NCBI RefSeq assembly: GCF_024346135.1
Contig: NZ_JAGQCJ010000011.1
Location: 1-64,000 of the forward strand
Source of the DNA: Cyanobium sp. CH-040
GTDB taxonomy: Bacteria > Cyanobacteriota > Cyanobacteriia > PCC-6307 > Cyanobiaceae
Direction: 5' to 3'
DNA: 64,000 nucleotides
Below, one piece after another: positions 26,181 to 35,716 of the stretch; position 1 is the stretch's first letter; each line of letters starts with the position of its first letter. A model generated the notes under the pieces. That model did not search any database, was not told where the DNA came from, and was given only the letters and a program-made list of their open reading frames with translations. The position numbers were made by a program, and so were the translations under genes.

Positions 26181-26212
26181 GCCCAGACAACCTGCTGTCT
26201 GGGGTCGGGCGC

Positions 26213-27331
26213 GTGCCCGTGCCGGATGAATCGGCTCTGTCAAACTACCCCATCGGCCGCACCGCCTTGCCCCGCCCGGAGCAGCCCAGCGTGACGCCTG
26301 CTGCAACAGCCACCACAGCCGGCCAGGAGCCCCCTTCGGTGATCGGGCTGTGGCGAGAGGGCGAACGGAGCCTGCTCGAATCCCTGCTCGATCTGGAACG
26401 CCGCTCAGGGGCGGTTCGCGCAGCAGGCCACGGCAAACGGTTGCAGGAGCGACTGGAGCAGGTGCCTGCCGCAGCGCTGAGCCCCTGGATCTATCTCCTC
26501 TACTACCGCATCGGCCAGTGCGTCCTCAGCGGGCGCCAGCCATCGGCGCGGCTGGAGTTGCTGCTCGACTGGCTGGGCTGCGAGCTGCCTCAGGGCCCTC
26601 CGGCCTCCGGGGTGGTGAGCTTCGCAGACGCCGGCAGGCCGGAGTGGCAGTGGCGGGACCTGCTGGAGCTCTTCCAGGAGGGGGGGGATTTCGTCGCCGA
26701 CCTGGAAGGGCCGGACACCGCTGAGACCGACCGCTGGCGTGAGGCGATCACCGCGGCACGCTCCCTGATCGCCGGGGTGGATCCTGCCCTCCACGGTCTG
26801 ATGGAACAGCTTCAGAGCCAGGTGGTGCTGACCATGCCGGGCGAGCGGGCCAGGCGGGCCGGGACGAGCTTCGGCGGGGCCACCACCTTCTTCTTCCGCG
26901 GCGGCTCGCTGATCAACTGCGCCGCCCGGCTCGAACCGGCCCAGCTGCTGGAGCGGCTCGTGCACGAATTCGCCCACACCGAACTGTTCGTGATCGGGCA
27001 GGATTCACGCCTCTGCCGCAACGACGACGATGAGCGCCACCAGGTGCTGATCCGTCCGGACCCCCGGCCGATGCACGGCATCATCCACGCGCTGTATGTG
27101 AGTGCGCGCTGCGCCGAGCTGTTCCGCCGCCTGCTCGCTGCGGAGCTGCCCGGGGACACGCCAGGGCAAGGCCCCCGCGATGGGATCAGGGCCATGCTCG
27201 AGCGGGTGACGGCCCTGGGGCGATCCGCCCTGGAGGCCGTGCAGAAACACGGCCAGCTCACCGAAACGGGCGCCGGGGTGGTGGCTGTGAGCCGGGCGCG
27301 GCTCGACCTCAGCGGCGCTGATGGGCGCTGA
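26213..27331 (+). CDS. HExxH-motif putative peptide-modification protein (aKG-HExxH peptide hydroxylase-like)
   Basis: A protein of up to 372 residues with a metal site HEFAH at residues 251-255 inside LLERLVHEFAHTELFVIG, and a later RPMHGIIHALYVSARCAELFRRLL (residues 285-308) that may bring the third ligand. This pairing is typical of the HExxH-motif family found in RiPP gene clusters, some of which act as iron/2-oxoglutarate peptide beta-hydroxylases rather than proteases. The N-terminal 200 residues are helical. The GTG at 26213 is only the first possible start; GTGs at 26219, 26291 and 26340 are alternatives. The 3' end overlaps the convergent carrier-protein gene by 23 bp. The substrate is probably the small peptide encoded at 27673 (inference). 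Confidence 0.65.
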   Translation: MPVPDESALSNYPIGRTALPRPEQPSVTPAATATTAGQEPPSVIGLWREGERSLLESLLDLERRSGAVRAAGHGKRLQERLEQVPAAALSPWIYLLYYRIGQCVLSGRQPSARLELLLDWLGCELPQGPPASGVVSFADAGRPEWQWRDLLELFQEGGDFVADLEGPDTAETDRWREAITAARSLIAGVDPALHGLMEQLQSQVVLTMPGERARRAGTSFGGATTFFFRGGSLINCAARLEPAQLLERLVHEFAHTELFVIGQDSRLCRNDDDERHQVLIRPDPRPMHGIIHALYVSARCAELFRRLLAAELPGDTPGQGPRDGIRAMLERVTALGRSALEAVQKHGQLTETGAGVVAVSRARLDLSGADGR

Positions 27332-27593
27332 TCGCATCCAGAAGCTCGCGCACCGACTTCATCAGCAACACGTCGTCGGGGGTGAGTGGCACGCCGTGAT
27401 CGAGCTCGAGATGCAGGCACACCTCCATCAGCCCCAGGCTTTCAAGGCCCAGCTCCTCCAGTGCCATCGTTTCGGCCTGGGATCGCAGCTGCGCGATCAC
27501 GGCATCGATGTCGGCGCCAGGCACCGACTGGGCCAGCAGGCTGTCGACCAGAGCATCGAGGGCCTGGGCGCGCTCAGGTGCGGGATCGGGCAC
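27309..27593 (-). CDS. Acyl/peptidyl carrier protein
   Basis: A 94-residue carrier protein. The four-helix layout and the phosphopantetheine attachment site are visible: Ser52 in LGLESLGLMEV, with Glu where Asp is most common. It is separate from the fatty-acid ACP, which is not in this window. It is convergent with the HExxH gene and divergent from the small peptide gene, and lies next to an adenylate-forming enzyme that could load it. The acyl or aminoacyl cargo is unknown. Confidence 0.82.
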   Translation of the reverse strand: MPDPAPERAQALDALVDSLLAQSVPGADIDAVIAQLRSQAETMALEELGLESLGLMEVCLHLELDHGVPLTPDDVLLMKSVRELLDAISAHQRR

Positions 27594-27672
27594 GGTGCGC
27601 CATGGGCGGAGCCGGGGATGGAGGCTTGACTGGCAAGGTTAATCTGAACGTCCATCCCTATCTCACAGGGTC

Positions 27673-27921
27673 ATGCCCGAACTGTTCGGATTCCGGCTTC
27701 TTCAGGAGCAGCCAGGGCTGGTGGCAGCCCTGCAGATCGCCGAGGACTTCCCCCTGCTCGCCATCCCCGAGGCCGCCACCACGGCCACCCATTCCGCCCT
27801 CTCAGCCAAGGTGGGGGCAGATGAACCCCCCGGCGGCAAGAACAAATCCGGTGGCGGTGACGGCACCAACCCTGGGGGCGGCGGCAACCCCGATGGCAAG
27901 GATAACCCTGGCACACCCTGA
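27673..27921 (+). CDS. Small Gly/Asn/Asp/Pro-rich peptide, candidate modified-peptide precursor
   Basis: An 82-residue protein with two halves. Residues 1 to about 50 look like a leader (MPELFGFRLLQEQPGLVAAL, acidic and amphipathic). The C-terminal 30 residues are very rich in Gly, Asn, Asp, Lys and Pro (GGKNKSGGGDGTNPGGGGNP and onward), a low-complexity core-like region. A terminator follows about 80 bp downstream, before the enzyme genes, as seen where a precursor needs higher expression than its enzymes. No Cys is present. Precursor status is an inference from size, composition and the neighbouring HExxH enzyme. Confidence 0.6.
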   Translation: MPELFGFRLLQEQPGLVAALQIAEDFPLLAIPEAATTATHSALSAKVGADEPPGGKNKSGGGDGTNPGGGGNPDGKDNPGTP

Positions 27922-28003
27922 GCTTGGGTCACAGGCTCCTGAGGCTTCCGACCCAGGGACCTGTGGCGGTGAACCAGAGGCCTGGCGGTATCAACCCCTC
28001 CCA

Positions 28004-28027
28004 TCCAGCCCACGGGCTGGATTTTTT
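28004..28027 (+). terminator. Rho-independent terminator after the small peptide gene
   Basis: TCCAGCC and GGCTGGA pair over 7 bp around the loop CACG and are followed by six T residues. It lies between the peptide gene stop (27921) and the adenylate-forming enzyme start (28047), and so would attenuate transcription into the downstream enzymes. Confidence 0.85.
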
Positions 28028-28046
28028 GTTTCCAGACACTGGCTGC

Positions 28047-29546
28047 ATGGCCCGATCCCACGGACCCCCACACCTGGCCACCGTCCTACCTGACCTCCTG
28101 ATCACGGCCATCGCTCAAGCCTCGCTGGACTGGGCCGGCCATGTCTGGGAGCCCGGCCGCTTCGCCACACGCGCCCTCGAGTTCCGGCGGACACTGCAGG
28201 AGTGGCTTCCCGAGGCAGGCAGTGGAGGCCAGCCGGTGCGCCTGGGAATCCTGGCCGGAGAGCACATCCACCACCTCGCCGCCTTGGTGGGCGTGCTGCT
28301 GGGGGGATGGACCCAGGCCCTGGTGCCCCTGGGAATCACCTCCAGTGAACGCTGCACCCTGCGGCGACGCTACGGACTCACCCATCTGCTCAGCGATCAT
28401 CCGGGAGGGGGCGGCTGGGCGGACGCCATCCCGCTCGGCGAGCCTCTCGCCGGCTGGCAACTGCACGCCCTGCCTCCTCTGCAGGCAAGCCCTTCAGCGA
28501 TCCATGCGGACGCGCTGTTTCTGAGCCTGAGTTCCGGCACAAGCTCCGGACAGGGCAGCCTGAACTGCAGAACGGCGGCGGATCTGCTCTGGAGCCTGCA
28601 GGGGGTGGACTGGTCGCCCTACCGCCTGCTGCAGCGCCCCCTGCTCGGCACAAGCATGCAGTACGCCAATGCCCGCATGTTCAAGCTGTTCCACCTGCTG
28701 CAGGGTCACCACCTGATCCTGCGGGATTTCGACGATCCCTTCCGGCCCGAGCACTTCGAAGCCGGGGCACAGTCCTGCACCTTCGACCCTGGGGCATTGC
28801 GCTCCTGTCTGCGGCTCGGGCAGCTGCAGCGCTGCCCGGCCGACTTCCTCTGCGTGGTGGGGGCCGACCACGTGCCCATGGATCTGCGCCGTGCCGTCGC
28901 CGACCTGGGGCGTCCCCGCGTCGGGGTGGTCTACGCCACCAGCCAGACCGGACCGCTCACCTGGCTGCCACCGGAGGAACTGCTGGATGAACCGGAATCC
29001 CTCGGCCGGCCCCTGGCGAATGTGGTGCTGGAACCGATCGACGACACTGCCCCCCTGCTCAGGGACGGGCTGGAATTCCGGGAAATGAGGGTGCGCAAGA
29101 CCTGGCACATCCGCCCGCCCGGTCAACCCGGAGCCGCCCCCGTGCCGGTGAAGGTGGTGGAGGGATTCAACCCGAACGACCTGCTGGCCCGCTCCCCCTC
29201 CGGCCAGATCATCTTCGGCGGACGCGCCAACGACGTCTTCCTGTTCCGCAGCCTGCTGGTGTCACCCCTGGAGATCGAGGAGGTGCTCCGCGCCCAGCCG
29301 GAGGTGCTGGACTGCGCCGGCTTCGGGGCCCCGTCGCCCCACTACGGGGCCGTGCCGATGGCGGCCGTGGTGCTGCGGCCAGGCGTGGATCCCCAGGAGA
29401 CCTCAGACCGTCTGCGCCGGCTGGCCCGGGAGCAGCTGGGTGTGCGCTCTCCCAAGAAGATCGTGGTGCTGCCGGATGATCTGCCCCGGGGGCCCACGGG
29501 CAAGCCCCTGCGGCGGGTGCTGGCGGACGCCCACCGCCTCGGCTGA
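28047..29546 (+). CDS. Adenylate-forming enzyme (acyl/aminoacyl ligase family)
   Basis: A 499-residue member of the ANL superfamily that activates a carboxylate as an acyl-adenylate and passes it to a thiol. Visible motifs: P-loop variant LSLSSGTSSGQGS, VVYATSQTGPL in place of the usual YGxTE, the hinge region GGRANDVFLFRSLLVSPLEIEE, and the catalytic lysine in PTGKPLRRVL near the C-terminus. The core motifs deviate from typical acyl-CoA synthetases, so the substrate cannot be read. ATG 28047, 20 bp after a terminator, was chosen; an upstream in-frame start would span the terminator. The natural acceptor is the carrier protein encoded at 27309-27593 (inference). Confidence 0.75.
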   Translation: MARSHGPPHLATVLPDLLITAIAQASLDWAGHVWEPGRFATRALEFRRTLQEWLPEAGSGGQPVRLGILAGEHIHHLAALVGVLLGGWTQALVPLGITSSERCTLRRRYGLTHLLSDHPGGGGWADAIPLGEPLAGWQLHALPPLQASPSAIHADALFLSLSSGTSSGQGSLNCRTAADLLWSLQGVDWSPYRLLQRPLLGTSMQYANARMFKLFHLLQGHHLILRDFDDPFRPEHFEAGAQSCTFDPGALRSCLRLGQLQRCPADFLCVVGADHVPMDLRRAVADLGRPRVGVVYATSQTGPLTWLPPEELLDEPESLGRPLANVVLEPIDDTAPLLRDGLEFREMRVRKTWHIRPPGQPGAAPVPVKVVEGFNPNDLLARSPSGQIIFGGRANDVFLFRSLLVSPLEIEEVLRAQPEVLDCAGFGAPSPHYGAVPMAAVVLRPGVDPQETSDRLRRLAREQLGVRSPKKIVVLPDDLPRGPTGKPLRRVLADAHRLG

Positions 29547-29569
29547 TTGCCCCTCCCCCCCGACCCCCC

Positions 29570-30586
29570 GTGTTGAACCCCGTCAGCGACACCCAGCACC
29601 TGCCCTGGGCAGACCTGGAGGAGGAACTCCTGCAGGAATCCCCTCAGCAGTGGTATGAACGGATCCGGGCGGTTGATTCCAACAACCTGGTGAACCTGCA
29701 CCGGATGGTGATCAACCGCTTCGCCACTCCGGCCGAACTGCAGGCCTGCCTGGAGGCCCACCGCCGCGACGGCTCCCCCTGGCCCAGCATGCGCAACTGG
29801 GAGTTTCAGGCGAGCACCTTCGTTCCGGGGCTGATCGACGAACCGCAACCCATCCGCCGCCATCGCTGGGAAGCCGCGGGCTTCCACTTCTATGCCTACG
29901 GGCACGAGACCGCCGGCACAGAGCGTCCCTGTCTGATCGGCCTGCCGGGGGACTACGGCCTGCTGATGGCGCCGGGACCGTTCGTGATCGAGGCGTTGGC
30001 CAGGCTGGGATGGGACCTGATCCTGGTGCGCCGGCAGCGCCGGGAATCATTTCTGGCCGGAGACGGCGCCCGGCTTCTGGAACTGTCGGACGCTCTGCAG
30101 GCAACGCTGCCCGGCATCTCCGGTTCCCTGGGTGCTGGCGACGGCAGACGCTGCGCGGTGCTGGGCAGCAGCACAGGCGCTCTGGCGGCTCTGGTGCTGG
30201 CGGAACAGCTGGGCGCTCGCCGTGGCATCGCCCTCTGCGCCCTGGCCAGTGAGGCGATGCTGCGGCCCGGTGATGGTGTGCTCGACCGCTGTCGTCATCC
30301 TGAGGCGGAAGCCAGCGCAGGCCCGAGCAATCTTCTGCTGGTCTACCCGGCGGAGCACGACCAGGACCGTGATCACGCCCTGCGGATTGCGTCGTACTAC
30401 CGCACCCGCTCACCGCGGCCCGGCAGCCTCACCCTGAGGGGGTACGAGGGCTGCCACGGCCACACGCTGCACCGGGATCTGGTGGAGCAAGGGTGGACCC
30501 TCACCGAGATCCACCGCCACCTTCTGGAGCAGGCCCCGCTTCCCCCGATCCGCTGCCGGGAGGAGCGGCTCATCCCTCCTGCTTGA
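29570..30586 (+). CDS. Alpha/beta-hydrolase-like protein
   Basis: A 338-residue protein with an alpha/beta-hydrolase core: the nucleophile elbow Gly-Ser-Ser-Thr-Gly (Ser201) in [20 protein letters not shown], a [14 protein letters not shown] strand before it, and a C-terminal [11 protein letters not shown] holding the likely catalytic His. About 100 extra residues at the N-terminus ([21 protein letters not shown]) are not recognised. It follows the adenylate-forming enzyme by 23 bp. It could be a thioesterase or acyltransferase releasing a product from the carrier protein. Start GTG 29570 (TTG next to it). The end overlaps rplA by 17 bp on the other strand. Confidence 0.7.
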   Translation: MLNPVSDTQHLPWADLEEELLQESPQQWYERIRAVDSNNLVNLHRMVINRFATPAELQACLEAHRRDGSPWPSMRNWEFQASTFVPGLIDEPQPIRRHRWEAAGFHFYAYGHETAGTERPCLIGLPGDYGLLMAPGPFVIEALARLGWDLILVRRQRRESFLAGDGARLLELSDALQATLPGISGSLGAGDGRRCAVLGSSTGALAALVLAEQLGARRGIALCALASEAMLRPGDGVLDRCRHPEAEASAGPSNLLLVYPAEHDQDRDHALRIASYYRTRSPRPGSLTLRGYEGCHGHTLHRDLVEQGWTLTEIHRHLLEQAPLPPIRCREERLIPPA

Positions 30587-31277
30587 GGTCCTGCAGGGCG
30601 GCGAAGTCCACCTGCACCGAGGGGCCCATGGTGGAGGTCACGTAGAGGGAGCGCCAGTAGCGGCCCTTGGCACCGCTGGGCTTGTTGCGGTCGATGGTTT
30701 CCTGCAGGGCCTTGAGGTTGTCGAGCAGCTTGGCCACGTCGAAGCTGGCCTTGCCGAAGCGCACGTGCACGATGCCGGTGCGGTCGGCGCGGAACTCCAG
30801 CTTGCCGGCCTTGAACTCGGCGATGGCGCCGGCCAGGTCGGTGGTGACGGTGCCGGCCTTGGGGTTGGGCATCAGGCCGCGGGGACCGAGCACCCGGCCC
30901 AGCTTGGCCACCTTGGGCATCATGTCCGGGGTGGCGATCAGCAGGTCGAAGTCCATCGCACCGCCGGCGATGCTCTCCACCAGGTCGTCGTCGCCGGCCA
31001 GGTCGGCCCCAGCGGCCTTGGCGGCGGCGACCGCTTCACCGCGGGCGATCACGGCGATGCGGATGGTCTGACCCGTGCCGTGGGGCAGGGCCACTGTGGT
31101 GCGCAGTTGCTGGTCGGTGTACTTGGGGTCGATGCCCAGGCGCACGTGGGCTTCGATCGTCTCGTCGAACTTGGCGGTGGCGTTGGCCTTCACCAGCTCG
31201 AGAGCCTCGAGCGGGGCATAGGCCTGATCGGCCACCTTGGCGGCCAGGTCGGAGTAGCGCTTGGAAACTTTGGGCAT
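30570..31277 (-). CDS. rplA: 50S ribosomal protein L1
   Basis: Binds 23S rRNA at the E-site stalk and commonly represses its own operon. The 235-residue protein is full length and highly conserved ([42 protein letters not shown]). It follows rplK by 98 bp on the minus strand. The next gene in most genomes, rplJ, is displaced by the inserted block. Confidence 0.98.
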   Translation of the reverse strand: MPKVSKRYSDLAAKVADQAYAPLEALELVKANATAKFDETIEAHVRLGIDPKYTDQQLRTTVALPHGTGQTIRIAVIARGEAVAAAKAAGADLAGDDDLVESIAGGAMDFDLLIATPDMMPKVAKLGRVLGPRGLMPNPKAGTVTTDLAGAIAEFKAGKLEFRADRTGIVHVRFGKASFDVAKLLDNLKALQETIDRNKPSGAKGRYWRSLYVTSTMGPSVQVDFAALQDLKQEG

Positions 31278-31375
31278 GGCAGGAATGGGGTGCGGGCGAA
31301 CCGGTGCTGGGCCTCAGGCCCGGCCGGATCTCCCCCGGTGAATGGATGGAAGGGATGGTGTCTGAACCAGCAGGC

Positions 31376-31801
31376 TCAGTCGTTCACGGCGACGCCCATG
31401 TTGCGGGCGGTGCCTTCGATGATGCGCATGGCCGACTCCACGCTGGTGCAGTTGAGGTCGGGCAGCTTGGTCTTGGCGATCTCCTCGAGCTGGGCGCGGG
31501 AAATGGCACCCACCGCTCCCTTGGAAGAGGTGGCGGCACCCTTCTCGATGCCGGCGGCCTTGGAGATCAGCACCGAGGCGGGCGGGGTCTTGGTGATGAA
31601 GGTGAAGCTGCGGTCCTCGAAGACCGAGATCTCCACCGGAATCACATAACCGGCCTTGTCCTGGGTGCGGGCGTTGTACTCCTTGCAGAACGCCATGATG
31701 TTGACGCCATGCTGACCGAGGGCAGGGCCCACGGGCGGCGCCGGGTTGGCTTTGCCGGCCTGGAGGGCCAGCTTGATCACGGCTACGACTTTCTTGGCCA
31801 T
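31376..31801 (-). CDS. rplK: 50S ribosomal protein L11
   Basis: Part of the GTPase-associated centre of the large subunit. The 141-residue protein matches the family over its length ([33 protein letters not shown]-like C-terminal region). It lies between nusG (105 bp) and rplA (98 bp) on the minus strand. Confidence 0.98.
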   Translation of the reverse strand: MAKKVVAVIKLALQAGKANPAPPVGPALGQHGVNIMAFCKEYNARTQDKAGYVIPVEISVFEDRSFTFITKTPPASVLISKAAGIEKGAATSSKGAVGAISRAQLEEIAKTKLPDLNCTSVESAMRIIEGTARNMGVAVND

Positions 31802-31906
31802 CGTCTGGGGCTACGGGGCAACTCTGCGGATCACCCCCATCGCCGGGGGTGTGGCGGAAACGGCCGCCCTCCGCAGGGAGACGGCCGCTGAGCGAAGGCC
31901 GGGGCC

Positions 31907-32569
31907 TCAGCTCTGCTTGCTGATCTGGGAGAACTCGAGCTCCACGGGGGTTTCCCGGCCGAAGATCGAGAGCAGGGCCTTGAGCTTGTTGCGCTCGCCG
32001 CTCACCTCGATCACCTCGCCCTGGAAGTCCTTGAACGGACCGGCGGTGACCAGGATCTGATCGCCCTCGGCCAGGTCGACCTTCACCACAGGCTTCTTCT
32101 CGGCCGCCCGCTTGAAGATGCGGTCCACCTCCTGGCGGGACAGGGGCCGGGGCTTGATGTGGCCCCGGGCCCGGGCGGTGGCGCGGCGCTCCTCGGCCCC
32201 CACGAAATTGATCACGTTGGGGGTGCTGCGCACCGCCATCATCGTGTCCTCATCGAGCACCATGCGCACCAGCACATAGCCGGGGAACACCTTCTCCTCG
32301 GTGCTGGTGCGGTTGCCGTCCTTCTTGATCTTCACCCCCGGGGTCTGGGGGATCTCGATCTCGAGGATGCGGTTGTCCACGCCCAGGGTGACGGCCCGCT
32401 GCTCCAGGGTGGCCTTCACCTTCTTCTCGCAGCTGGAGGCCACCTGCACGGCATACCAGCGGGCCACCTGACGCTTCTCCGCAGGCTCGGCCGTCGCGCT
32501 GAGGGCGGCATCAGGGGCGGCATCAAGGGCGGTGGATGTCTCGGGCAGGATCTCGGACACGGTGTTCAC
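31907..32569 (-). CDS. nusG: Transcription termination/antitermination protein NusG
   Basis: Binds RNA polymerase to affect elongation, pausing and transcription-translation coupling. The 220-residue protein has an acidic N-terminal extension of about 35 residues, the NGN domain (RWYAVQVASSCEKKVKATLEQ, VFPGYVLVRM) and a C-terminal KOW domain (GDQILVTAGPFKDFQGEV). It uses a GTG start at 32569. It is 37 bp downstream of secE, the standard arrangement. Confidence 0.97.
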   Translation of the reverse strand: MNTVSEILPETSTALDAAPDAALSATAEPAEKRQVARWYAVQVASSCEKKVKATLEQRAVTLGVDNRILEIEIPQTPGVKIKKDGNRTSTEEKVFPGYVLVRMVLDEDTMMAVRSTPNVINFVGAEERRATARARGHIKPRPLSRQEVDRIFKRAAEKKPVVKVDLAEGDQILVTAGPFKDFQGEVIEVSGERNKLKALLSIFGRETPVELEFSQISKQS

Positions 32570-32606
32570 AGGAGAAGTCGGGGTCGGCGGCTGGCGGACG
32601 GCGGAA

Positions 32607-32930
32607 TCAGCGGAACAGCTGGGAGGCGGCCCAGCCGAAGAAGCGGTCGATGGCGGCGATGGCGGCGGCCGACAGGCCCACCATCAGGATCACGGCCACC
32701 GACTCGCTGAACAGCTGCTGGCGACTCGGCCAGACCACCCGGCGCAGTTCATCGAGGGTGGCGGCGGCGAACCCCCCACCCGAGGCGGCGGCATCGGCCG
32801 CGGCCCCCTGAACCGCAAGGGGCTCCGTGGCCGTGGCCGGGTCCTGACTTGGCTGGGCGGGCTGGGTCGCGTCGGGCTCCACGGCGGGCTCGGCTGGGGA
32901 TGACGTCTGGGCGTCTGGACAATCGACCAC
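32607..32930 (-). CDS. secE: Preprotein translocase subunit SecE
   Basis: Small clamp subunit of the SecYEG channel. The 107-residue protein has a long acidic, Ala/Pro-rich N-terminal stretch and then the conserved amphipathic helix (LDELRRVVWPSRQQLFSES) and one membrane helix (VAVILMVGLSAAAIAAI). The GTG start at 32930 lies 1 bp after the clpB stop, so translation of the two may be coupled. Homologues are often about 80 residues, so a later start is possible. Confidence 0.92.
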   Translation of the reverse strand: MVDCPDAQTSSPAEPAVEPDATQPAQPSQDPATATEPLAVQGAAADAAASGGGFAAATLDELRRVVWPSRQQLFSESVAVILMVGLSAAAIAAIDRFFGWAASQLFR

Positions 32931-32931
32931 C

Positions 32932-35715
32932 CTACCGGAGGGCCTGGAAGCGAAGCTCCTCGCCAGCGGCGTCGGCGAGCTCGACCCTCACGCCACCGGC
33001 GCCGCTGAAGCGCTCGGCCAGCAGCTCGGTGGCCAGGGGGTTCTCGATGCGGCGGCGCAGCACCCGCCGCAGCGGCCGGGCCCCGTACTCCGGCTCGTAG
33101 CCCTGCTTCGCCAGCGCCTGCACCACCGGCTCCTCCACCACCAGCTCCAGGTTCTGCTCGGCCAGCAGGGCCCCCAGCTCGGCCAGCTGCAGGCGCACGA
33201 TGCGCTGCAGGTCGGCGGGGGAGAGCGGGCGGAAGCGGATCACCTCGTCGATGCGGTTGAGGAATTCCGGCCGGAACTGGCTGGCCAGGGCGGCCTCGAC
33301 GGCCTGCTCCAGCTGCCGCTCGCGCTGGTCGGGATCCCCTCCCGCCCGCGCGTTGTCGAGAATCGCCCGGCTGGCCAGGTTGCTGGTCATGATCACCACG
33401 GTGTGGCGGAAGTCCACCGTGCGGCCCTGGGAGTCGGTGAGGCGGCCGTCATCGAGCACCTGCAGCAGCAGGTTGAACACCTCCGGGTGGGCCTTCTCCA
33501 CCTCGTCGAGCAGCAGCACGGCGTAGGGGCGGCGGCGCACGGCCTCGGTGAGCTGGCCGCCCTCCTCGTAGCCCACATAGCCCGGAGGGGCGCCCACCAG
33601 CCTGGCCACGGCGTTGCGCTCCATGAACTCGCTCATGTCGAGCCGCACCAGCGCCTCCTCCTCGTCGAACAGGGCCGCCGCCAGGGCCTTGGCCAGTTCG
33701 GTCTTGCCCACACCGGTGGGGCCGAGGAACAGGAACGAACCCACCGGCCGGGTGGGGGCCTGCATGCCGGCCCGGGCCCGGCGGATCGCCGCCGCCACCG
33801 CCGCCACCGCCTCCCCCTGGCCGATCACCCTCTCCTCCAGCCGGGCCTCCAGCTCCAGCAGCTTCTGGCGTTCGCCCGCCAGCAGGCGCTGCACCGGGAT
33901 GCCGGTCCAGCGGCCCACCACATCGGCGATGTCACCCGCCTCCACCTGCTCGCGCAGGATCGACTCACCGCTGCGCTGGTCCGCCAGCTGCTCGGCCTCG
34001 AGGGCCTCGCGGCGCTGCTGCACCGCCTGCAGCCGGTCCACCTGCAGCCGGGCCGCCTCCTCCCAGGCCCCGTCGCGCTCGGCCTCGGCGATGGCCTGGC
34101 GCAGATCCTCCTCCCGCTGGAACAGCTCGCGCAGCTCCGCCAGCTGCTCCCGCTCCCGGCGCCAGCGTTCCTGCACCCGCTGCAGGGCCTCGGTGGCCCG
34201 CTGCCGCTGCTGCTGCAGCGCCACCCGCTCGGCCTGGGGCGCCGCCTCCGCGGACAGCAGGGCCAGCTCCACCCGGCGCAGTTCGGATTCGGCCTCCTCC
34301 ACCGGCTGGGGCTTGGAGGTCACCTCCATGCGCAGCTGGGCGGCGGCCTCGTCGATCAGGTCGATGGCCGAATCGGGCAGGCAGCGGTCGCTGATGTAGC
34401 GGTCGGCGAGGCGGGCGGCCGCCACCAGCGCGGCATCGCTGATGGTGACGCCGTGGTGCAGCTCGTAGCGCTCCTTGAGGCCGCGCAGGATCGCCACACT
34501 GGTCTCCAGGTCGGGTTCGCGCACGATCAGCTGCTGGAAGCGCCGCTCCAGGGCCGCATCCTTGGCGATGCTGCGGCGGTAGTCGTCGGGGGTGGTGGCG
34601 CCGATGCAGCGCAGCTCCCCCCGGGCCAGGGCCGGCTTGAGGATGCTGCCGGCATCGGCGCTGGAGCGGTCGCTGCTCACCACGGTGTGCAGCTCGTCGA
34701 TGAACAGGATCACGCCCGGCTCGGCGTCGCGCACCTCCGCCAGCACGGCGCGCAGGCGCTCCTCGAACTGGCCGCGGAACTTGGCGCCGGCGATCAGGGC
34801 GCCCAGATCGAGCGCCACCAGGCGCTGCCCCAGCAGGGCCTCAGGCACCTCCCCGGCGACGATGCGCTGGGCCAGCAGCTCCACCACGGCGGTCTTGCCC
34901 ACGCCGGGCTCCCCCAGCAGCACGGGGTTGTTCTTGCTGCGCCGCGAGAGCACCTGGATCAGGCGCCGGATCTCGGCGTCGCGGCCGATCACCGGATCCA
35001 GCTCGCCGCCGCGGGCCGCGGCGGTGAGGTCGCGGCCGTAGCGCTCGAGAGCGGTGGGCTCGGCCTCCTCGGGCTGGAGCTGCGGCCCCGGCTCCGGCGC
35101 CGCCTCCGTGGCCCCGCGGACGGCGGCGGGAGGCGGGGCACTGGAGGGAGCATCGATCCAGGCATCCGCCGCACGCTGCGCAGGCGCGGCAGGGCGGACG
35201 GGCAGGCGGGGCGGGGCGGGCCCGGCGGGTTCCGAGGCCGGCCCGGCGGTGCGCAGGCAGCGCAGCAGTTGCTCCTCCGCCAGCCCCTCGGCGGCCAGGA
35301 GCGACGCGCCGATGCGCGGTTCGTCCAGCAGCGCCAGCAGCAGGTGAGGAACGTCGATCAGCCGCGAGCCCCAGGCGGCCCGGCGCCGGTCGGACGCCTC
35401 GAGCAGATCCTCCAGGGCGTCGCCGATGTAGAGGTCGCCGCCCGCCCCCCCCGGCTGCTCCAGGCAGAAGCCCTCCACGGCATCCAGCAGCCGGTCGGCG
35501 TCGATCGGCAGCCGCTCCACCCAGCCGGCGAAGCGCCGATCCAGCAGCAGGGCCTGGAGCAGGTGCTCCACGTCCATGGCGCCATGGCGCCAGCGCCGGG
35601 CCGTGTCCTGGCTGGCGAGCAGCAGCTCCCAGGCGTCGTCGCTGAAGCGCTCGGGATCGCTGGTGAGGGTGGCGGGCAGGCGCTCGTCGGCGGCGGCGGG
35701 GGAGTCGGTGCGCAT
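32932..35715 (-). CDS. clpB2: ClpB-type AAA+ disaggregase (second cyanobacterial ClpB)
   Basis: A 927-residue ring ATPase related to ClpB, which extracts polypeptides from aggregates with DnaK. It has two AAA+ modules (Walker A GEPGVGKT near residue 270 and GPTGVGKT near residue 670), a middle coiled-coil domain rich in Arg, Glu and Gln (about 470-590) and the C-terminal [15 protein letters not shown] end. The N-terminal domain (about 1-150) is divergent and followed by a Pro/Ala linker of about 60 residues, unlike the housekeeping ClpB. The stop is 1 bp from the secE start; gloA is directly upstream. Confidence 0.9.
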   Translation of the reverse strand: MRTDSPAAADERLPATLTSDPERFSDDAWELLLASQDTARRWRHGAMDVEHLLQALLLDRRFAGWVERLPIDADRLLDAVEGFCLEQPGGAGGDLYIGDALEDLLEASDRRRAAWGSRLIDVPHLLLALLDEPRIGASLLAAEGLAEEQLLRCLRTAGPASEPAGPAPPRLPVRPAAPAQRAADAWIDAPSSAPPPAAVRGATEAAPEPGPQLQPEEAEPTALERYGRDLTAAARGGELDPVIGRDAEIRRLIQVLSRRSKNNPVLLGEPGVGKTAVVELLAQRIVAGEVPEALLGQRLVALDLGALIAGAKFRGQFEERLRAVLAEVRDAEPGVILFIDELHTVVSSDRSSADAGSILKPALARGELRCIGATTPDDYRRSIAKDAALERRFQQLIVREPDLETSVAILRGLKERYELHHGVTISDAALVAAARLADRYISDRCLPDSAIDLIDEAAAQLRMEVTSKPQPVEEAESELRRVELALLSAEAAPQAERVALQQQRQRATEALQRVQERWRREREQLAELRELFQREEDLRQAIAEAERDGAWEEAARLQVDRLQAVQQRREALEAEQLADQRSGESILREQVEAGDIADVVGRWTGIPVQRLLAGERQKLLELEARLEERVIGQGEAVAAVAAAIRRARAGMQAPTRPVGSFLFLGPTGVGKTELAKALAAALFDEEEALVRLDMSEFMERNAVARLVGAPPGYVGYEEGGQLTEAVRRRPYAVLLLDEVEKAHPEVFNLLLQVLDDGRLTDSQGRTVDFRHTVVIMTSNLASRAILDNARAGGDPDQRERQLEQAVEAALASQFRPEFLNRIDEVIRFRPLSPADLQRIVRLQLAELGALLAEQNLELVVEEPVVQALAKQGYEPEYGARPLRRVLRRRIENPLATELLAERFSGAGGVRVELADAAGEELRFQALR

Positions 35716-35716
35716 C

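Noticed and set aside
26213-27331. Ordinary zinc metalloprotease for the HExxH protein
   Set aside because: The gene lacks a signal peptide or pro-region, and the second conserved block (RP-x-HG-x2-HA) is that of the peptide-modification family rather than of thermolysin- or metzincin-type proteases. This is a judgement, not a proof.
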